This document shows positions 43,575 to 50,994 of a DNA stretch of 64,000 nt, in pieces. Origin of the DNA: an uncultured Prevotellaceae bacterium (GTDB lineage Bacteria > Bacteroidota > Bacteroidia > Bacteroidales > Bacteroidaceae). The translations under genes and the position numbers were made by a program. The notes under the pieces were generated by a model. That model had not been told where the DNA came from. It was given only the letters and a program-made list of their open reading frames with translations, and searched no databases. Positions within the stretch are counted from its first letter, which is position 1. Every line of letters starts with the position of its first letter. The stretch is from NCBI GenBank assembly GCA_902780635.1, contig CACZGH010000011.1, positions 120,542 to 184,541 on the forward strand, written 5' to 3'.

Positions 43575-44141
43575 ATGACAGGAGAAGTACATCGCCCCGG
43601 AAGAATAGAAGTAGTATGTGGCTCCATGTTTTCTGGCAAGACAGAAGAGCTCATCCGCCGCATGAAAAGAGCTGTGTTTGCACGGCAGAGAGTCGAGATA
43701 TTCAAGCCTGCTATCGACACGAGGTATTCTGATGAGGAGGTGGTCAGTCACGACCACAATTCTATCATCAGCACACCTGTCGACACATCAGCCTCCATCC
43801 TCCTGCTCACCTCCGATGTCGATGTGGTGGGCATCGATGAGGCACAGTTTTTCGACGAGGGTTTGGTCGACGTGTGCAACGATTTGGCCAACCGTGGCAT
43901 CAGAGTCATCATCGCAGGTCTCGACATGGACTTCAGAGGCAAGCCGTTCGGTCCGATTCCCGCTCTCTGTGCCATTGCCGACGATGTCACTAAGGTGCAT
44001 GCCATCTGTGTGAAGTGTGGTGCTTTAGCGTATGTGAGTCACCGCCTTGTGGCTAATGACAAACGGGTGCTTCTCGGCGAGAAGACCACCTACGAGCCTC
44101 TCTGCCGTGAGTGCTACGCCAAGGCCCAACAAGGGTTATAA
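43575..44141 (+). CDS. tdk: Thymidine kinase
   Basis: 188 aa type II thymidine kinase. P-loop [25 protein letters not shown] with the catalytic Glu, [12 protein letters not shown], and the zinc-binding cysteines CVKCG and CRECY. It phosphorylates thymidine in salvage. It is followed after 29 bp by the AI-2E-family permease gene. Confidence 0.96.
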   Translation: MTGEVHRPGRIEVVCGSMFSGKTEELIRRMKRAVFARQRVEIFKPAIDTRYSDEEVVSHDHNSIISTPVDTSASILLLTSDVDVVGIDEAQFFDEGLVDVCNDLANRGIRVIIAGLDMDFRGKPFGPIPALCAIADDVTKVHAICVKCGALAYVSHRLVANDKRVLLGEKTTYEPLCRECYAKAQQGL

Positions 44142-44170
44142 GTCTATCACTATCATCCACTATATCATCC

Positions 44171-45295
44171 ATGGCAGAGAATAAAATCACTTTTGACAAA
44201 TTCATCCGCTGGGTCACCATCATCCTTGCCATCATCGCCACGATATGGCTGGTCAACAAGTTGAGCAGAGTGCTTTTGCCTTTCTTCGTAGGATGGCTTT
44301 TGGCCTACCTGCTCTATCCTGTCGTCAAGTTTATCCAATACAAGATGCGCGTCAAATCGAGGGTGATAGCCATCATTATCACCATGCTGTTGGTTGTCAT
44401 GTTGGTGACAGGGGTATTCCTGTTTATCATACCTCCCATGATCGACCAGTTTGAGCGTTTGGGTGAGGTACTGATGAGATACCTCAACCAAAAGTCTTCT
44501 CAGGGTGACTTCCCGGCTATGATGAAAGAGTGGATAGACAACAATCGCGACCGCATCATGGAGTTTTTCCAAAGCCGTGATTTCATCGAGACCATCAAGT
44601 TGACCATGCCAAGACTCTTCACATTCGTCGGGCAGACTGCCAATGTGATCATCAGTATTGTGGCGTCGTGTATCACATTATTATATATGTTTTTCATTCT
44701 GCTCGACTATGAGTACCTCACCACCAACTGGATCAGGATTTTCCCACAGAAGGTGAGACCATTCTGGCAGTCGCTGATACAAGATGTGGAACTCGCACTC
44801 AACAACTACATCCGCGGTCAGGGCCTTGTGGCACTCTGCATGGGTGTCATGTTCTGCATCGGGTTCACCATCATCGACTTCCCCATGGCCATCGGCCTGG
44901 GCATTCTCATTGGCATCATGGACCTTGTGCCCTACCTGCATACCTTCGCACTGATACCCACAGCATTCCTCGCACTGCTTAAAGCTGCAGACACAGGTCA
45001 GAATTTCTGGGTTATCTTCGGTCTGGCTGTGCTCATCTTCATCATTGTGCAAGTAATCACCGATATGGTGACCACGCCCAAGATCATGGGTACTGCCATG
45101 GGCCTCAACCCCGCCATTCTTCTGCTCTCGCTCTCTGTATGGGGGTCGCTGCTGGGCTTTATCGGCCTGATTATCGCACTGCCACTCACCACCCTTCTCA
45201 TCGCCTATTACCAGCGGTATGTCACGAAGGAAAGCGACACTCCCCCACCCCCTACCTCACCTCCTACCACAAAAAAGGAAAAAAACTCCCAATAA
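44171..45295 (+). CDS. AI-2E family transporter (PerM/YdiK type)
   Basis: About 374 aa from the ATG at 44171 (MAENKITFDKFIRW). Seven to eight membrane segments arranged as in the AI-2E/PerM family, with FFVGWLLAYLLYPVV, GLGILIGIMDLVPYLHTFALIPTAF, and VTTPKIMGTAMGLNPAILLLSL. The tail is Pro/Thr/Lys-rich (TPPPPTSPPTTKKEKNSQ). Members export small molecules or exchange ions; a quorum-sensing role should not be assumed. It may be cotranscribed with tdk. Confidence 0.88.
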   Translation: MAENKITFDKFIRWVTIILAIIATIWLVNKLSRVLLPFFVGWLLAYLLYPVVKFIQYKMRVKSRVIAIIITMLLVVMLVTGVFLFIIPPMIDQFERLGEVLMRYLNQKSSQGDFPAMMKEWIDNNRDRIMEFFQSRDFIETIKLTMPRLFTFVGQTANVIISIVASCITLLYMFFILLDYEYLTTNWIRIFPQKVRPFWQSLIQDVELALNNYIRGQGLVALCMGVMFCIGFTIIDFPMAIGLGILIGIMDLVPYLHTFALIPTAFLALLKAADTGQNFWVIFGLAVLIFIIVQVITDMVTTPKIMGTAMGLNPAILLLSLSVWGSLLGFIGLIIALPLTTLLIAYYQRYVTKESDTPPPPTSPPTTKKEKNSQ

Positions 45296-45296
45296 A

Positions 45297-45328
45297 TTTG
45301 GCAGTTTCAAAAAAATGCAGTACTTTTG
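45297..45328 (+). promoter_or_regulatory. Promoter of tRNA-Lys
   Basis: TTTG (45297-45300), 20 nt, TACTTTTG (45321-45328), then C. Full consensus, placed 33 bp before the tRNA and right behind the stop codon of the permease gene. Confidence 0.78.
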
Positions 45329-45360
45329 CACTCGCTTTTCAAGCAAATGAATATTTCGGA

Positions 45361-45433
45361 GATCCGCTAGCTCAGTTGGTAGAGCACAACACTTTTAATG
45401 TTGGGGTCTTGGGTTCGAGCCCCAAGCGGATCA
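45361..45433 (+). tRNA. tRNA-Lys(UUU)
   Basis: Complete cloverleaf of 73 nt. Acceptor GATCCGC/GCGGATC with discriminator A; D-stem GCTC/GAGC; anticodon stem CAACA/TGTTG around loop CTTTTAA, anticodon TTT; T-arm TTGGG-TTCGAGC-CCCAA. CCA is not encoded. Confidence 0.96.
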
Positions 45434-45452
45434 CCCCCAACCCTCCACCACC

Positions 45453-45492
45453 AGAAATCCCCTTGTGTCTCTCCCGAGTCCAGGGGATTTCT
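45453..45492 (+). terminator. Hairpin downstream of tRNA-Lys
   Basis: Perfect 11-bp arms AGAAATCCCCT (45453-45463) and AGGGGATTTCT (45482-45492), followed by TATTTTG. The T-run is short. It ends 32 bp before the start of the winged-helix gene. Confidence 0.65.
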
Positions 45493-45524
45493 TATTTTGC
45501 TTTGTTAAATCAAACACGACAGAA

Positions 45525-46328
45525 ATGAAAGGACTACGCTACATGATGTTTTTCCCCTTGCTGATGATGCTGGCCTCCATTGTTTTTGGCTGCCAGTGTT
45601 ACAACGAGGCAAAATATGAGATGAGGCTTCAGCTCAACCAAGCCTTACAACATTTGGTGCTTGACCAGTCAGGGCAACAATATCTCATGGACTCCATCGC
45701 CAGCCTTCATGCGGGGGAAATACTTACCATCAATGACCGAGAGACCCATCTGCAGCGTAGCCTCTCCATCGTTCCGCTCAGAGACACCTGTCATATCTCC
45801 GTCTGTCTGAACGACGCCACCCGCAGTCAGCTTTTCTCTGAAAGGGCTACCGTATGCAGTGACACCTTGCTCTGGTGTGCGCAACCCGATGGCGCCGGTG
45901 AGGTGGTCGTTGCCCTCAAGGCTTTTGCCAATCCCTCGTTTTGTGCCGTATTGGGGCATTCCAAGCAACGTGTGCCCATCACAGGTTTTCTCCTTGGCCT
46001 TTTCATGCTAGCAATGATGTCTATAAGGCAACGAAAAATGCAGGTGCTGTCAGAGATTGTTTGTCCCATCGAACCGATGCCAGCAGCCAAGATACATCTC
46101 ACGCCTATGCAGAAACAACTGATGGACCTATTTGCCGCTGCACCAAACCACACTCTCTCCAAAGAAGAGATTTGCGCTGCCCTATGGCCAAAGAAAGATG
46201 ACCCCGACGACACACTCTACACCTTCATCAGCAGGCTGAAATCTTCTTTGAAGAGGCAGTCTACCTGTCGCATCATCAATGAGCGTGGAGAGGCGTATAC
46301 ACTTGTCTCCCAGGATGAGATGGCGTAA
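45525..46328 (+). CDS. Membrane-anchored winged-helix transcriptional regulator
   Basis: About 267 aa from the ATG at 45525. A first membrane helix (about 5-22) precedes a periplasmic segment (about 25-145) and a second helix (about 146-163: ITGFLLGLFMLAMM). The cytosolic C-terminus from about 185 is an OmpR/PhoB-type winged helix (LTPMQKQLMDLFAAAPNHTLSKEEIC, DDTLYTFISRLKSSL, then the wing near GEAYTLV). So it is a one-component sensor, with DNA binding at the C-terminus where ToxR has it at the N-terminus. It lacks a receiver and a kinase domain. The next gene is preceded by an 11-bp direct repeat that suits such a protein. Confidence 0.8.
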   Translation: MKGLRYMMFFPLLMMLASIVFGCQCYNEAKYEMRLQLNQALQHLVLDQSGQQYLMDSIASLHAGEILTINDRETHLQRSLSIVPLRDTCHISVCLNDATRSQLFSERATVCSDTLLWCAQPDGAGEVVVALKAFANPSFCAVLGHSKQRVPITGFLLGLFMLAMMSIRQRKMQVLSEIVCPIEPMPAAKIHLTPMQKQLMDLFAAAPNHTLSKEEICAALWPKKDDPDDTLYTFISRLKSSLKRQSTCRIINERGEAYTLVSQDEMA

Positions 46329-46384
46329 TGTCGCCATGTCGTAATAACGATTGCGTCCCCTATATTCCACTGACCATCAGCGCT

Positions 46385-46417
46385 GTAAGGTAATTGTAAG
46401 GTAATTGTAAGGCATTT
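46385..46417 (+). promoter_or_regulatory. Threefold 11-bp direct repeat (candidate regulator site)
   Basis: GTAAGGTAATT, GTAAGGTAATT, GTAAGGCATTT in exact 11-bp register. Spacing of one helical turn is what OmpR/PhoB-type winged-helix proteins bind as tandem monomers. The third unit covers the place where the -33 box of the first downstream -7 element would be. The array lies between the winged-helix regulator gene and the DUF2723 gene. No gene is found in this 146-bp gap. Confidence 0.65.
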
Positions 46418-46432
46418 TTTGAGGCTGCCATC

Positions 46433-46452
46433 TACCTTTGTACGTACCTTTG
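46433..46452 (+). promoter_or_regulatory. Double -7 box of the DUF2723 gene
   Basis: Two copies of TACCTTTG, at 46433-46440 and 46445-46452, 12 bp apart, the first followed by T and the second by C. Neither has TTTG at 19-21 nt upstream; the sequence there is the direct repeat or GAGG. This fits activator-dependent transcription. A short hairpin CCAGA...TCTGG (46453-46470) lies just ahead of the ATG at 46475. Confidence 0.6.
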
Positions 46453-46474
46453 CCAGAAAAAAAAATCTGGCGCC

Positions 46475-49474
46475 ATGCAGCAAAAAGTTTTCTCACTTAT
46501 TGACACACTGACGGGATGGCTAGTTTTTGTCATCGCTGCCGTCATCTATTGTCTCACGGTCGAACCCACTGCTAGTCTGTGGGACTGTCCTGAGTTTATC
46601 TCATGTGGCTATAAATTGGAGATCGGCCATCCCCCTGGTGCTCCTTTCTATATGTTGGTGGCCAACCTTTTCTCACAATTGACAAGTGACCCTTCACAAG
46701 TGGCGTGGATGATCAACATCCTCTCTGCACTGCTGAGTGCGGGATGCATCCTGTTTTTGTTTTGGACCATTACCCTCCTCACACGCCATCTGTATAGTTG
46801 CCACGAAACGTATACCCTCCCACAAGTGATTGTCATCGAGGCTTGTGGTGTGGTGGGAGCCTTGGCTTATACATTCAGCGACACATTCTGGTTCTCTGCC
46901 GTAGAAAGTGAGGTATATGCCTTCTCCAGCTTCCTCACTGCGCTTGTGTTTTGGTTGATCCTTCACTGGGAAGAAGAGGCAGACCATCCACAAAGCGACA
47001 GATGGCTCATCTTGACAGCTTATATCATAGGTCTTTCTATAGGAGTACATCTGCTTTGCTTGCTGTGCCTCCCCGCCATGGTCTTGGTGGTATATGGTCA
47101 CAAGACCCAACGACTCACATGGTGGAGTGCCTTCAAGGCATTATTAGTGGGCGGCATTTTGCTGGCCGTGGTACTGTATATGCTCATTCCCGGGGTCCTT
47201 CTTCTCGGCTCTTGGATGGAGCTGCTTTTCGTCAATGTCATGCACCTGCCATATCAGTCGGGCCTTATCTGCACGGTCATCCTTCTCTTTGCCGTCATCT
47301 TATTTGCCTTGATGAAAGCAAAGAGAAGAGTCATCAAAACTTCTCTTCAATGCCTGTTCTTTTTCCTTGTAGGACTCAGTTCTTATGCTGTCATTATCAT
47401 CCGTTCCTCTGCACAGCCACCAATGGATGAAAATTCGCCCGACCATGTATTTGCCTTGCGTAGTTATATGAGTCGTGAGCAATACGGTGACACTCCCCTG
47501 TTATATGGCCCTGCTTACTGCAGTGAACTCGACTATGAGACCCAGGGAGACTATCAAGTGGCCAAAATGCGTGAAGGCGCACCCATCTACCAGCGCTCCT
47601 CCAACCCTACAAAGCAGAGATATGAGGTGGTGCGCCGGCAACAGCACTACATGTATCGTGACAACATGTGGTTTCCGAGAATGCACTCCCAACTTCATGC
47701 CAATGCCTACGAACAGTGGATGGGAGGCGTGACAAAGAAAAACGGTGTACCGACGACCTCCGAGAACTGGCGTTTCTTCTGGTCATATCAAGTCTGTCAC
47801 ATATACTGGCGTTACTTCCTATGGAACTTCGTAGGCCGACAGAATAATATCAAAGGCAATGGCGAGGTGGAGCATGGCAACTGGATCACAGGAATCCGAC
47901 TGATCGACGATATCCTACTGGGATGTGACACCGCGCATCTGCCCTCCGACCTCAGCTCCAACAAAGGTCGCAACGTATACTATGCCATCCCGCTACTCAT
48001 GGGACTATTAGGAGGTTACTGGCAGTGGAGACGTGGCACCCGAGGCAGACGCCAACTGGCAGTGGTCCTCACACTGTTTATCATGACGGGCCTCGCCATT
48101 GTCGTCTATCTCAACCAGCCGCCTCAGCCCCCCAGAGAGCGTGACTATGTCTACGTCGGTTCCTTCTATGCCTTTTCCATCTGGATAGGCATGGGTGTGG
48201 GTGCGGTGGACGCGATAGCACGCCGGCTAATCCGTCGTCCTTCATGGGCAGCAGCAGTGTCAGCACTTTTGGGTCTACTCATACCGTTGCAGATGGTTAG
48301 TCAGACCTGGGATGATCACGACCGCTCCGGGCGCTACGCTTGCCGAGATTTCGGCCACAACTATCTGGAGAGCATGCAACGTGAAGGCCATCCCATCATT
48401 CTGACCAACGGCGACAATGACACCTTTCCATTGTGGTATAACCATGAGGTGGAAGGCCAACGGCTTGATACCCGCGACTGCAACCTGTCCTACGTTCAGA
48501 CAGACTGGTATATCGACCAGATGCGCCGTCCCGCCTACGACTCACCTCCGCTGCCCATCCATTGGCGAAGAGAAGACTATCAGGACGGCAACAATGAGGT
48601 AGTGCCCATCCGACCTGCGCTCAAGCAGCAAGTGCTCGATTTCTATCGTGATGAGCCAGAAGAAGCCATACGAAAATTTGGTGAAGAACCTTTTGAGTTG
48701 AAAAACGTCCTTCATCATTGGGTCATGAGTGACCATCCTGAGTTGAAGGTGATACCCACCGACAGTGTCACCATCACCACGGGCGATGAGCAGATGGTCA
48801 TCTCTCTGGCCGGTCGCCAGATGCTATACAAAAAAGATTTAGTGGTACTGGAGATGTTGTCGCATGGCGACTGGAGCCGTCCTATCTATGCCTCTATCAG
48901 CCTTGGCCCCGACGAGGTGTCCTATCTCAGCGACCATCTCTCACTTGAAGGTATGGCCTATCGCATTGTGCCCACTTCTGGAGGCCGCCGAGTAGACGTG
49001 GAGCGCACCTATGAAAATGTCATGCACCGTTTCCGTTATGGAGGGCTAAGCCGTCGAGGACTCTACGTAGACGATGACATACTCTATACAGCACATACCC
49101 ATCAATATGTGATGGCCATCCTGATAGACTCCTTGCTTGAGCAGGGCGACACCCAAAGAGCGTTGGCTGTGGCCGACAAATGGCAGCGCGAGCTGCCGTC
49201 ATACAACGTGCCGTATACAGAGTCAGCACTGTCATTGGCCAGATGCTATTATGTTACGGGGAGAACCCAAGAGGCTGACGCCATTGTGGAAAATCTGCTT
49301 CGACGCTCCCACGAATGGCTCTCATGGCTGCAGACCATCAAGTCGTCACGTAGTGCTGGCTCTGCCTACTCATTCCAGAGGTGGTCTCAAATTATGCAGG
49401 GTGCCTCGACACTCGCCCATATCTATCACAGAGACCACCTACTCAAAGACAAATCAAACGAGTCATCCATCTGA
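46475..49474 (+). CDS. DUF2723 membrane protein (TMEM260/PMT-like)
   Basis: 999 aa. The N-terminal DUF2723 domain has VEPTASLWDCPEFISCGYKL and HPPGAPFYMLVANLFS, where the Asp/Glu and His-Pro-Pro-Gly region resembles the first loop of GT-C protein mannosyltransferases. About ten membrane segments are spread over the first 600 residues (two long soluble loops interrupt them). The last about 400 residues are soluble, with TPR-like helices near the end (GDTQRALAVADKWQREL, ARCYYVTGRTQEADAIVENLL). The human relative TMEM260 is an O-mannosyltransferase. A glycosyltransferase role here is inference. Confidence 0.85.
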   Translation: MQQKVFSLIDTLTGWLVFVIAAVIYCLTVEPTASLWDCPEFISCGYKLEIGHPPGAPFYMLVANLFSQLTSDPSQVAWMINILSALLSAGCILFLFWTITLLTRHLYSCHETYTLPQVIVIEACGVVGALAYTFSDTFWFSAVESEVYAFSSFLTALVFWLILHWEEEADHPQSDRWLILTAYIIGLSIGVHLLCLLCLPAMVLVVYGHKTQRLTWWSAFKALLVGGILLAVVLYMLIPGVLLLGSWMELLFVNVMHLPYQSGLICTVILLFAVILFALMKAKRRVIKTSLQCLFFFLVGLSSYAVIIIRSSAQPPMDENSPDHVFALRSYMSREQYGDTPLLYGPAYCSELDYETQGDYQVAKMREGAPIYQRSSNPTKQRYEVVRRQQHYMYRDNMWFPRMHSQLHANAYEQWMGGVTKKNGVPTTSENWRFFWSYQVCHIYWRYFLWNFVGRQNNIKGNGEVEHGNWITGIRLIDDILLGCDTAHLPSDLSSNKGRNVYYAIPLLMGLLGGYWQWRRGTRGRRQLAVVLTLFIMTGLAIVVYLNQPPQPPRERDYVYVGSFYAFSIWIGMGVGAVDAIARRLIRRPSWAAAVSALLGLLIPLQMVSQTWDDHDRSGRYACRDFGHNYLESMQREGHPIILTNGDNDTFPLWYNHEVEGQRLDTRDCNLSYVQTDWYIDQMRRPAYDSPPLPIHWRREDYQDGNNEVVPIRPALKQQVLDFYRDEPEEAIRKFGEEPFELKNVLHHWVMSDHPELKVIPTDSVTITTGDEQMVISLAGRQMLYKKDLVVLEMLSHGDWSRPIYASISLGPDEVSYLSDHLSLEGMAYRIVPTSGGRRVDVERTYENVMHRFRYGGLSRRGLYVDDDILYTAHTHQYVMAILIDSLLEQGDTQRALAVADKWQRELPSYNVPYTESALSLARCYYVTGRTQEADAIVENLLRRSHEWLSWLQTIKSSRSAGSAYSFQRWSQIMQGASTLAHIYHRDHLLKDKSNESSI

Positions 49475-49478
49475 AGAA

Positions 49479-49670
49479 ATGAAAAAAACACTGATTATCA
49501 TCACGGCCACCTTATTCATCATCGTGGGGTTCATCCTCATGTCAGGCCCTGGCAGCACGATGGAAACGTTCTGTCCCGATATTTTCTCCACCCGTCGCAT
49601 CGTTATCGCTCCCAACCTTTGTCTGGCAGGCTATCTCCTGATGATGGTAGGCATCTTATGGCGCAAGTGA
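49479..49670 (+). CDS. DUF3098 small membrane protein
   Basis: 63 aa from ATG 49479, 4 bp after the DUF2723 stop. Two membrane segments (about 4-21 and 43-60) joined by the family loop FILMSGPGST...CPDIFSTRRIVIAPNLCLAGY. This is the DUF3098 signature, known from Bacteroidota, where I recall it near ftsX and undecaprenyl-diphosphatase genes. Here it is attached to DUF2723. It ends one base before the convergent GH53 gene. Function unknown. Confidence 0.8.
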   Translation: MKKTLIIITATLFIIVGFILMSGPGSTMETFCPDIFSTRRIVIAPNLCLAGYLLMMVGILWRK

Positions 49671-49671
49671 C

Positions 49672-50760
49672 TCACTCTACGAAGCCGTCCATGATGGCCG
49701 TCGGCGTGCCTTGTCTGTCGAAAGCCCCCAGTTTATAACCTCCAGGCAATATCTGCGGTTCCCAGTAGAACACGCCACGACAGCGTCCGTCTGTCTCGTG
49801 GCGTGCTTCGCGGATAATGCGCGCCAGCTGTTCCCTGCCGGCCTCCATCACCTCAGGGTGTGCTTCGTCCACCTCGAAGCCTGTCTCCACGATCATGACG
49901 TCCTTGCCGAATTTTTTAGCCACCCGACGAATATTTGCCATGCAATCGGTGATGGTTTTGTCGGCTGTTGGTTCTTTTTTGCTTTCCATAGCCCAATAAG
50001 GATAGAGCGACATGCCAATCATATCAAACTTACCGCCATATTTCAGCACCGTACCGAGATTATAGTCGTAGAGTTCGGGGTCGAAGCCATTGTCTAAATG
50101 GATGATGACTATGCTCTCAGGCGACACTTTCTTCACTGCGTCATAGCCAGCCCTGATGAAGCCGGCATATTCCTTCGGATGGGTCTTAATATGCCCCATA
50201 TCCTCCGTGATGGTCGTGTTGCCGTTCTCGTCTTTCAGTTCCCAACCGTTGGGTCCGCGCTTCACATTCCACAGCATCCCATTGCTCGTCTCGTTGCCCA
50301 CTTGCACCCACCGAGGTGTGATGCCATTTTCCTTCAACAGAGAAATCACCTCCTGGGTATGCTGAGCCAAGTCTTTTTTCATCTGTTTGTAAGAATGTCC
50401 CAACCATGCGGCTGGTATCGGCTGTTTGGCAGGGTCAGCCCACCAGTCACCATAATGGAAACAGAGCATGATGTCCATGCCCAAAGCTTTGGCACGCAGC
50501 GCTTTCTTCAGCACGTCATCCTGTCCGCACCATCCACCACGAGGGTTGACCCACACCCTCAGTCTCACAGCACTGAGCTGATAGTCTTTCAGCAGCGACA
50601 TACACTCTCGCTCCTGTCCGGTTTTGTCATGGAATTTCACGCCACGCGCTTCCTGCTCTGTGAGCGAACTGATGTCGGCCCCTTTCACGAAGTCATTCTG
50701 AGCCCAAGCACCAGCACACACCCATACCAATGCTCCTATCAACAATATCTTTCCCTTCAT
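49672..50760 (-). CDS. Endo-beta-1,4-galactanase, GH53
   Basis: 362 aa with a signal peptide (ILLIGALVWVCAGAWA). GH53 hallmarks: VKGADISSLTEQE, AVRLRVWVNP, MLCFHYGDWWADP, the acid/base Glu in VQVGNETSNGMLW, MSLYPYW, and the nucleophile Glu in MIVETGFEVDE. It cuts beta-1,4-galactan side chains of pectin, or arabinogalactan. It is not inside a SusC/SusD locus here. Convergent with the DUF3098 gene with a one-base gap. Confidence 0.94.
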   Translation of the reverse strand: MKGKILLIGALVWVCAGAWAQNDFVKGADISSLTEQEARGVKFHDKTGQERECMSLLKDYQLSAVRLRVWVNPRGGWCGQDDVLKKALRAKALGMDIMLCFHYGDWWADPAKQPIPAAWLGHSYKQMKKDLAQHTQEVISLLKENGITPRWVQVGNETSNGMLWNVKRGPNGWELKDENGNTTITEDMGHIKTHPKEYAGFIRAGYDAVKKVSPESIVIIHLDNGFDPELYDYNLGTVLKYGGKFDMIGMSLYPYWAMESKKEPTADKTITDCMANIRRVAKKFGKDVMIVETGFEVDEAHPEVMEAGREQLARIIREARHETDGRCRGVFYWEPQILPGGYKLGAFDRQGTPTAIMDGFVE

Positions 50761-50809
50761 ACCTCCATTGTATAATTGCTATTTGAAGTTACGATTTCAC
50801 CAAGTTCTT

Positions 50810-50843
50810 GGAGTGCAGGAGTTCAGGAGTTATAGGAGTGCAG
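50810..50843 (+). repeat. GGAGTTCA short tandem repeat, copy 2, with inverted partner
   Basis: GGAGTGCA, GGAGTTCA, GGAGTTATA, GGAGTGCA, then GACAATAGCC, flanked on the left by GAAGTTACG as in the copy at 19737. An inverted version (GAACTCAGGAGTTG on the minus strand) lies at 50898-50925, so the unit can fold back on itself. This gap (50761-50986) also holds the 7-bp repeat below and no gene. Confidence 0.8.
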
Positions 50844-50952
50844 ACAATAGCCCGTTTTCACTTCGTTAGGTTTATTGGTTGTTGGCTATGGTAATGTCTG
50901 AACTTCTACAACTCCTGAGTTCCTCTCAACTTGCTATAGTTGAGTTAATATC

Positions 50953-50994
50953 TACTAATTACTAACTACTAACTACCAATTACTAATTACCAAA
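50953..50994 (+). repeat. Heptad tandem repeat TACTAAT over the M13 peptidase stop codon
   Basis: Six 7-bp units: TACTAAT, TACTAAC, TACTAAC, TACCAAT, TACTAAT, TACCAAA. The last two units contain the stop codon and final Trp codon of the minus-strand peptidase gene (stop at 50987-50989). Confidence 0.88.

Noticed and set aside
44171-45295. Autoinducer-2 exporter role for the AI-2E-family permease
   Set aside because: The family name does not define substrate; members include ion exchangers, and there is no luxS context here.
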